Shown: positions 57,368-64,000 of the stretch, in pieces
Numbering within the stretch: the first letter of the stretch is position 1
Layout of the letters: each line of letters begins with the position of its first letter
Assembly: GCA_022605955.1 (NCBI GenBank)
Contig: JAKCOZ010000083.1
Coordinates: 992,001-1,056,000 of the forward strand
Origin: Rallus limicola
Taxonomy: Eukaryota > Chordata > Aves > Gruiformes > Rallidae
Direction: 5' to 3'
Length of the DNA stretch: 64,000 nt
Made by a program: the position numbers and the translations under genes
The notes under the pieces: generated by a model
The model's database searches: none
Seen by the model: only the letters and a program-made list of their open reading frames with translations
Told to the model about the DNA's origin: nothing

Positions 57368-58930
57368 ATGCCTTTCAGGCCTAGCTTCTTTACTTTGGGA
57401 GTTATTGCTGGACGTTTAGCATGTTTTGAACTGCAGTCTGCTAGGGCCGAGAAAAGCACCGTAGGAGGTTCCAGGCATGTTCCCTCTTTCCAGGCAAAGG
57501 AAAAGGCTGAGAGCCAAAGTGACAGGGTCTGCTCGTGTGTCCTGTTAGGAGGTTTCAGACAAGCTATGCCTTTCAGGCCTAGCTTCTTTACTTTGGGAGT
57601 TATTGCTGGACGTTTAGCATGTTTTGAACTGCAGTCTGCTAGGGCCGAGAAAAGCACCGTAGGAGGTTCCAGGCATGTTCCCTCTTTCCAGGCAAAGGAA
57701 AAGGCTGAGAGCCAAAGTGAACAGGGGCTGCTCGTGTGTCCTGTTAGGAGGTTTCAGACAAGCTATGCCTTTCAGGCCTAGCTTCTTTACTTTGGGAGTT
57801 ATTGCTGGACGTTTAGCATGTTTTGAACTGCAGTCTGCTAGGGCCGAGAAAAGCACCGTAGGAGGTTCCAGGCATGTTCCCTCTTTCCAGGCAAAGGAAA
57901 AGGCTGAGAGCCAAAGTGACAGGGTCTGCTCGTGTGTCCTGTTAGGAGGTTTCAGACAAGCTATGCCTTTCAGGCCTAGCTTCTTTACTTTGGGAGTTAT
58001 TGCTGGACGTTTAGCATGTTTTGAACTGCAGTCTGCTAGGGCCGAGAAAAGCACCGTAGGAGGTTCCAGGCATGTTCCCTCTTTCCAGGCAAAGGAAAAG
58101 GCTGAGAGCCAAAGTGACAGGGTCTGCTCGTGTGTCCTGTTAGGAGGTTTCAGACAAGCTATGCCTTTCAGGCCTAGCTTCTTTACTTTGGGAGTTATTG
58201 CTGGACGTTTAGCATGTTTTGAACTGCAGTCTGCTAGGGCCGAGAAAAGCACCGTAGGAGGTTCCAGGCATGTTCCCTCTTTCCAGGCAAAGGAAAAGGC
58301 TGAGAGCCAAAGTGACAGGGTCTGCTCGTGTGTCCTGTTAGGAGGTTTCAGACAAGCTATGCCTTTCAGGCCTAGCTTCTTTACTTTGGGAGTTATTGCT
58401 GGACGTTTAGCATGTTTTGAACTGCAGTCTGCTAGGGCCGAGAAAAGCACCGTAGGAGGTTCCAGGCATGTTCCCTCTTTCCAGGCAAAGGAAAAGGCTG
58501 AGAGCCAAAGTGACAGGGGGCTGCTCGTGTGTCCTGTTAGGAGGTTTCAGACAAGCTATGCCTTTCAGGCCTAGCTTCTTTACTTTGGGAGTTATTGCTG
58601 GACGTTTAGCATGTTTTGAACTGCAGTCTGCTAGGGCCGAGAAAAGCACAGCACCGTAGGAGGTTCCAGGCATGTTCCCTCTTTCCAGGCAAAGGAAAAG
58701 GCTGAGAGCCAAAGTGACAGGGTCTGCTCGTGTGTCCTGTTAGGAGGTTTCAGACAAGCTATGCCTTTCAGGCCTAGCTTCTTTACTTTGGGAGTTATTG
58801 CTGGACGTTTAGCATGTTTTGAACTGCAGTCTGCTAGGGCCGAGAAAAGCACCGTAGGAGGTTCCAGGCATGTTCCCTCTTTCCAGGCAAAGGAAAAGGC
58901 TGAGAGCCAAAGTGACAGGGGCTGCTCGTG

Positions 58931-59001
58931 TGTCCTATTAGGAGGTTTCAAACAAGCTAGGCCTGAAAGGCATAGCTTGTCTGAAACCTCCTAACAGGAC
59001 A
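58931..59001. repeat. 71-nt palindrome 27, reversed loop, two arm mismatches
   Basis: Copy of palindrome 26, 2232 bp (11 monomers, 47 bp and 7 bp of small insertions) downstream, with identical arm changes. It is the last palindrome in the window. Confidence 0.9.
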
Positions 59002-62000
59002 AGCTATGCCTTTCATGCCTAGCTTCTTTACTTTGGGAGTTATTGCTGGACGTTTAGCATGTTTTGAACTGCAGTCTGCTAGGGCCGAGAAAAGCACCGT
59101 AGGAGGTTCCAGGCATGTTCCCTCTTTCCAGGCAAAGGAAAAGGCTGAGAGCCAAAGTGACAGGGTCTGCTCGTGTGTCCTGTTAGGAGGTTTCAGACAA
59201 GCTATGCCTTTCAGGCCTAGCTTCTTTACTTTGGGAGTTATTGCTGGACGTTTAGCATGTTTTGAACTGCAGTCTGCTAGGGCCGAGAAAAGCACCGTAG
59301 GAGGTTCCAGGCATGTTCCCTCTTTCCAGGCAAAGGAAAAGGCTGAGAGCCAAAGTGACAGGGTCTGCTCGTGTGTCCTGTTAGGAGGTTTCAGACAAGC
59401 TATGCCTTTCAGGCCTAGCTTCTTTACTTTGGGAGTTATTGCTGGACGTTTAGCATGTTTTGAACTGCAGTCTGCTAGGGCCGAGAAAAGCACCGTAGGA
59501 GGTTCCAGGCATGTTCCCTCTTTCCAGGCAAAGGAAAAGGCTGAGAGCCAAAGTGACAGGGTCTGCTCGTGTGTCCTGTTAGGAGGTTTCAGACAAGCTA
59601 TGCCTTTCAGGCCTAGCTTCTTTACTTTGGGAGTTATTGCTGGACGTTTAGCATGTTTTGAACTGCAGTCTGCTAGGGCCGAGAAAAGCACCGTAGGAGG
59701 TTCCAGGCATGTTCCCTCTTTCCAGGCAAAGGAAAAGGCTGAGAGCCAAAGTGACAGGGTCTGCTCGTGTGTCCTGTTAGGAGGTTTCAGACAAGCTATG
59801 CCTTTCAGGCCTAGCTTCTTTACTTTGGGAGTTATTGCTGGACGTTTAGCATGTTTTGAACTGCAGTCTGCTAGGGCCGAGAAAAAGCACCGTAGGAGGT
59901 TCCAGGCATGTTCCCTCTTTCCAGGCAAAGGAAAAGGCTGAGAGCCAAAGTGACAGGGGCTGCTCGTGTGTCCTGTTAGGAGGTTTCAGACAAGCTATGC
60001 CTTTCAGGCCTAGCTTCTTTACTTTGGGAGTTATTGCTGGACGTTTAGCATGTTTTGAACTGCAGTCTGCTAGGGCCGAGAAAAGCACCGTAGGAGGTTC
60101 CAGGCATGTTCCCTCTTTCCAGGCAAAGGAAAAGGCTGAGAGCCAAAGTGACAGGGTCTGCTCGTGTGTCCTGTTAGGAGGTTTCAGACAAGCTATGCCT
60201 TTCAGGCCTAGCTTCTTTACTTTGGGAGTTATTGCTGGACGTTTAGCATGTTTTGAACTGCAGTCTGCTAGGGCCGAGAAAAGCACCGTAGGAGGTTCCA
60301 GGCATGTTCCCTCTTTCCAGGCAAAGGAAAAGGCTGAGAGCCAAAGTGACAGGGTCTGCTCGTGTGTCCTGTTAGGAGGTTTCAGACAAGCTATGCCTTT
60401 CAGGCCTAGCTTCTTTACTTTGGGAGTTATTGCTGGACGTTTAGCATGTTTTGAACTGCAGTCTGCTAGGGCCGAGAAAAGCACCGTAGGAGGTTCCAGG
60501 CATGTTCCCTCTTTCCAGGCAAAGGAAAAGGCTGAGAGCCAAAGTGACAGGGGCTGCTCGTGTGTCCTGTTAGGAGGTTTCAGACAAGCTATGCCTTTCA
60601 GGCCTAGCTTCTTTACTTTGGGAGTTATTGCTGGACGTTTAGCATGTTTTGAACTGCAGTCTGCTAGGGCCGAGAAAAGCACCGTAGGAGGTTCCAGGCA
60701 TGTTCCCTCTTTCCAGGCAAAGGAAAAGGCTGAGAGCCAAAGTGACAGGGTCTGCTCGTGTGTCCTGTTAGGAGGTTTCAGACAAGCTATGCCTTTCAGG
60801 CCTAGCTTCTTTACTTTGGGAGTTATTGCTGGACGTTTAGCATGTTTTGAACTGCAGTCTGCTAGGGCCGAGAAAAGCACCGTAGGAGGTTCCAGGCATG
60901 TTCCCTCTTTCCAGGCAAAGGAAAAGGCTGAGAGCAAAGTGACAGGGGCTGCTCGTGTGTCCTGTTAGGAGGTTTCAGACAAGCTATGCCTTTCAGGCCT
61001 AGCTTCTTTACTTTGGGAGTTATTGCTGGACGTTTAGCATGTTTTGAACTGCAGTCTGCTAGGGCCGAGAAAAGCACCGTAGGAGGTTCCAGGCATGTTC
61101 CCTCTTTCCAGGCAAAGGAAAAGGCTGAGAGCCAAAGTGACAGGGTCTGCTCGTGTGTCCTGTTAGGAGGTTTCAGACAAGCTATGCCTTTCAGGCCTAG
61201 CTTCTTTACTTTGGGAGTTATTGCTGGACGTTTAGCATGTTTTGAACTGCAGTCTGCTAGGGCCGAGAAAAGCACCGTAGGAGGTTCCAGGCATGTTCCC
61301 TCTTTCCAGGCAAAGGAAAAGGCTGAGAGCCAAAGTGACAGGGTCTGCTCGTGTGTCCTGTTAGGAGGTTTCAGACAAGCTATGCCTTTCAGGCCTAGCT
61401 TCTTTACTTTGGGAGTTATTGCTGGACGTTTAGCATGTTTTGAACTGCAGTCTGCTAGGGCCGAGAAAAGCACCGTAGGAGGTTCCAGGCATGTTCCCTC
61501 TTTCCAGGCAAAGGAAAAGGCTGAGAGCCAAAGTGACAGGGTCTGCTCGTGTGTCCTGTTAGGAGGTTTCAGACAAGCTATGCCTTTCAGGCCTAGCTTC
61601 TTTACTTTGGGAGTTATTGCTGGACGTTTAGCATGTTTTGAAGTGCAGTCAGCAAGGGCCGAGAAAAGCACCGTAGGAGGTTCCAGGCATGTTCCCTCTT
61701 TCCAGGCAAAGGAAAAGGCTGAGAGCCAAAGTGACAGGGGCTGCTCGTGTGTCCTGTTAGGAGGTTTCAGACAAGCTATGCCTTTCAGGCCTAGCTTCTT
61801 TACTTTGGGAGTTATTGCTGGACGTTTAGCATGTTTTGAACTGCAGTCTGCTAGGGCCGAGAAAAGCACCGTAGGAGGTTCCAGGCATGTTCCCTCTTTC
61901 CAGGCAAAGGAAAAGGCTGAGAGCCAAAGTGACAGGGTCTGCTCGTGTGTCCTGTTAGGAGGTTTCAGACAAGCTATGCCTTTCAGGCCTAGCTTCTTTA

Positions 62001-64000
62001 CTTTGGGAGTTATTGCTGGACGTTTAGCATGTTTTGAACTGCAGTCTGCTAGGGCCGAGAAAAGCACCGTAGGAGGTTCCAGGCATGTTCCCTCTTTCCA
62101 GGCAAAGGAAAAGGCTGAGAGCCAAAGTGACAGGGGCTGCTCGTGTGTCCTGTTAGGAGGTTTCAGACAAGCTATGCCTTTCAGGCCTAGCTTCTTTACT
62201 TTGGGAGTTATTGCTGGACGTTTAGCATGTTTTGAACTGCAGTCTGCTAGGGCCGAGAAAAGCACCGTAGGAGGTTCCAGGCATGTTCCCTCTTTCCAGG
62301 CAAAGGAAAAGGCTGAGAGCCAAAGTGACAGGGTCTGCTCGTGTGTCCTGTTAGGAGGTTTCAGACAAGCTATGCCTTTCAGGCCTAGCTTCTTTACTTT
62401 GGGAGTTATTGCTGGACGTTTAGCATGTTTTGAACTGCAGTCTGCTAGGGCCGAGAAAAGCACCGTAGGAGGTTCCAGGCATGTTCCCTCTTTCCAGGCA
62501 AAGGAAAAGGCTGAGAGCCAAAGTGACAGGGTCTGCTCGTGTGTCCTGTTAGGAGGTTTCAGACAAGCTATGCCTTTCAGGCCTAGCTTCTTTACTTTGG
62601 GAGTTATTGCTGGACGTTTAGCATGTTTTGAACTGCAGTCTGCTAGGGCCGAGAAAAGCACCGTAGGAGGTTCCAGGCATGTTCCCTCTTTCCAGGCAAA
62701 GGAAAAGGCTGAGAGCCAAAGTGACAGGGTCTGCTCGTGTGTCCTGTTAGGAGGTTTCAGACAAGCTATGCCTTTCAGGCCTAGCTTCTTTACTTTGGGA
62801 GTTATTGCTGGACGTTTAGCATGTTTTGAACTGCAGTCTGCTAGGGCCGAGAAAAGCACCGTAGGAGGTTCCAGGCATGTTCCCTCTTTCCAGGCAAAGG
62901 AAAAGGCTGAGAGCCAAAGTGACAGGGTCTGCTCGTGTGTCCTGTTAGGAGGTTTCAGACAAGCTATGCCTTTCAGGCCTAGCTTCTTTACTTTGGGAGT
63001 TATTGCTGGACGTTTAGCATGTTTTGAACTGCAGTCTGCTAGGGCCGAGAAAAGCACCGTAGGAGGTTCCAGGCATGTTCCCTCTTTCCAGGCAAAGGAA
63101 AAGGCTGAGAGCCAAAGTGACAGGGTCTGCTCGTGTGTCCTGTTAGGAGGTTTCAGACAAGCTATGCCTTTCAGGCCTAGCTTCTTTACTTTGGGAGTTA
63201 TTGCTGGACGTTTAGCATGTTTTGAACTGCAGTCTGCTAGGGCCGAGAAAAGCACCGTAGGAGGTTCCAGGCATGTTCCCTCTTTCCAGGCAAAGGAAAA
63301 GGCTGAGAGCCAAAGTGACAGGGTCTGCTCGTGTGTCCTGTTAGGAGGTTTCAGACAAGCTATGCCTTTCAGGCCTAGCTTCTTTACTTTGGGAGTTATT
63401 GCTGGACGTTTAGCATGTTTTGAACTGCAGTCTGCTAGGGCCGAGAAAAGCACCGTAGGAGGTTCCAGGCATGTTCCCTCTTTCCAGGCAAAGGAAAAGG
63501 CTGAGAGCCAAAGTGACAGGGTCTGCTCGTGTGTCCTGTTAGGAGGTTTCAGACAAGCTATGCCTTTCAGGCCTAGCTTCTTTACTTTGGGAGTTATTGC
63601 TGGACGTTTAGCATGTTTTGAACTGCAGTCTGCTAGGGCCGAGAAAAGCACCGTAGGAGGTTCCAGGCATGTTCCCTCTTTCCAGGCAAAGGAAAAGGCT
63701 GAGAGCCAAAGTGACAGGGGCTGCTCGTGTGTCCTGTTAGGAGGTTTCAGACAAGCTATGCCTTTCAGGCCTAGCTTCTTTACTTTGGGAGTTATTGCTG
63801 GACGTTTAGCATGTTTTGAACTGCAGTCTGCTAGGGCTGAGAAAAGCACCGTAGGAGGTTCCAGGCATGTTCCCTCTTTCCAGGCAAAGGAAAAGGCTGA
63901 GAGCCAAAGTGACAGGGTCTGCTCGTGTGTCCTGTTAGGAGGTTTCAGACAAGCTATGCCTTTCAGGCCTAGCTTCTTTACTTTGGGAGTTATTGCTGGA

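Larger units (their letters stand above)
1..64000 (+). repeat. 198-bp tandem satellite array (whole window)
   Basis: Every part of the window is a copy of one 198-bp unit in head-to-tail orientation. About 317 units are present once the 27 embedded 47-bp insertions are subtracted. The unit has about 50% GC by hand count. Landmarks in order, taking ATGCCTTTCAGG as position 1, are AGGCCT near 9, GGACGTTTAGC near 43, GAACTGCAGTC near 61, CACCGTAGGAGG near 91, TTCCAGGCA at 102 and 121, CAGGGTCTGCTCG near 157, and TGTCCTGTTAGGAGG near 171. Copies differ by a few substitutions. No unique sequence, transposon or gene interrupts them, and both window edges fall inside monomers. Such an array is typical of eukaryotic heterochromatin. 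The family is not one I recognise, and position on the chromosome cannot be told from the window. Confidence 0.98.
54258..64000 (+). repeat. Highly homogeneous part of the array
   Basis: About 48 monomers that are almost identical. Nearly the only recurring difference is CAGGGTCTGC versus CAGGGGCTGC. None of GGACGTTGAGC, GAATTGCAG, CACCATAGG, TTCTATACTT, TGCTTGTG or AAAGGTAAAGG is seen here. Exceptions are AAAGCGACAGG near 54409, GGACATTTAGC near 55141, three clustered changes near 61643-61655, GGGCTGAG near 63838 and a group of indels at 57.7-60.9 kb. The last 25 monomers contain no palindrome. Confidence 0.85.

Noticed and set aside
4837..59001. Inversion of array orientation at the palindromes
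   Set aside because: Monomers on both sides of every palindrome read in the same direction. Only about 23 bp is reversed within the 47-bp insertion, so these are not head-to-head junctions of inverted arrays.
1..64000. CRISPR array
   Set aside because: The units are contiguous 198-bp copies with no unique spacers, no short repeat/spacer alternation and no cas genes.
1..64000. Ribosomal DNA spacer repeats
   Set aside because: No rRNA gene segment, promoter duplication or other rDNA landmark is present in 64 kb, and the array is uninterrupted far beyond usual spacer length.
1..64000. Transposon-derived tandem repeat with terminal repeats or target-site duplications
   Set aside because: No terminal inverted repeats, poly-A tails, transposase or reverse transcriptase remnants are visible. 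The 47-bp insertion consists wholly of monomer sequence.

Overview
This window is one uninterrupted block of tandemly repeated satellite DNA. From the first base to the last it consists of a 198-bp monomer, about 317 copies, all in the same orientation and all close to one consensus (about 50% GC by hand count, with four CpGs and one CTGCAG per unit). I see no unique sequence, no gene with a credible product, no RNA gene and no transposable element. The long open frames on both strands exist because 198 is a multiple of three and the monomer lacks stops in one frame of each strand. I treat them as non-coding. The array points to a eukaryotic genome: centromeric, pericentromeric, subtelomeric or other heterochromatin. 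Variants recurring at CpG sites suggest a genome with cytosine methylation. I do not recognise the satellite family and cannot name the organism.

The array is punctuated 27 times by the same 47-bp insertion, always at the same point of the monomer. Each insertion turns a weak 25-nt hairpin present in every ordinary monomer into a 71-nt near-perfect palindrome (29-nt arms, 13-nt loop). Six of the 27 carry the 13-nt loop in the opposite orientation. The monomer after each palindrome always has CATGCC where most monomers have CAGGCC. Spacing between palindromes is a whole number of monomers (1 to 28), apart from a few 1-bp indels.

Layout. 1-4.8 kb: palindrome-free, with a 9-monomer higher-order repeat (1782 bp). 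4.5-13.6 kb: palindromes every 9-13 monomers, with a 1828-bp tandem duplication nested between two copies of a 2.67-kb block lying 6475 bp apart. 13.6-30.4 kb: two more long-range duplicated pairs (offsets 9787/9391 bp and about 8504 bp). 30.4-38 kb: long palindrome-poor stretches with 5-monomer (990-bp) repeats. 37.9-42.6 kb: a 2423-bp tandem duplication whose two palindromes have opposite loops. 42.6-54.3 kb: a 494-bp module repeatedly abuts the palindromes. 54.3-64 kb: nearly homogeneous monomers. The variant markers of the left part disappear here, and several isolated indels cluster at 57.7-60.9 kb.

There is no gene system to describe. The interesting content is structural: a satellite with an embedded, apparently invertible palindrome that has been amplified with the array, and a layered record of unequal exchange and homogenisation.
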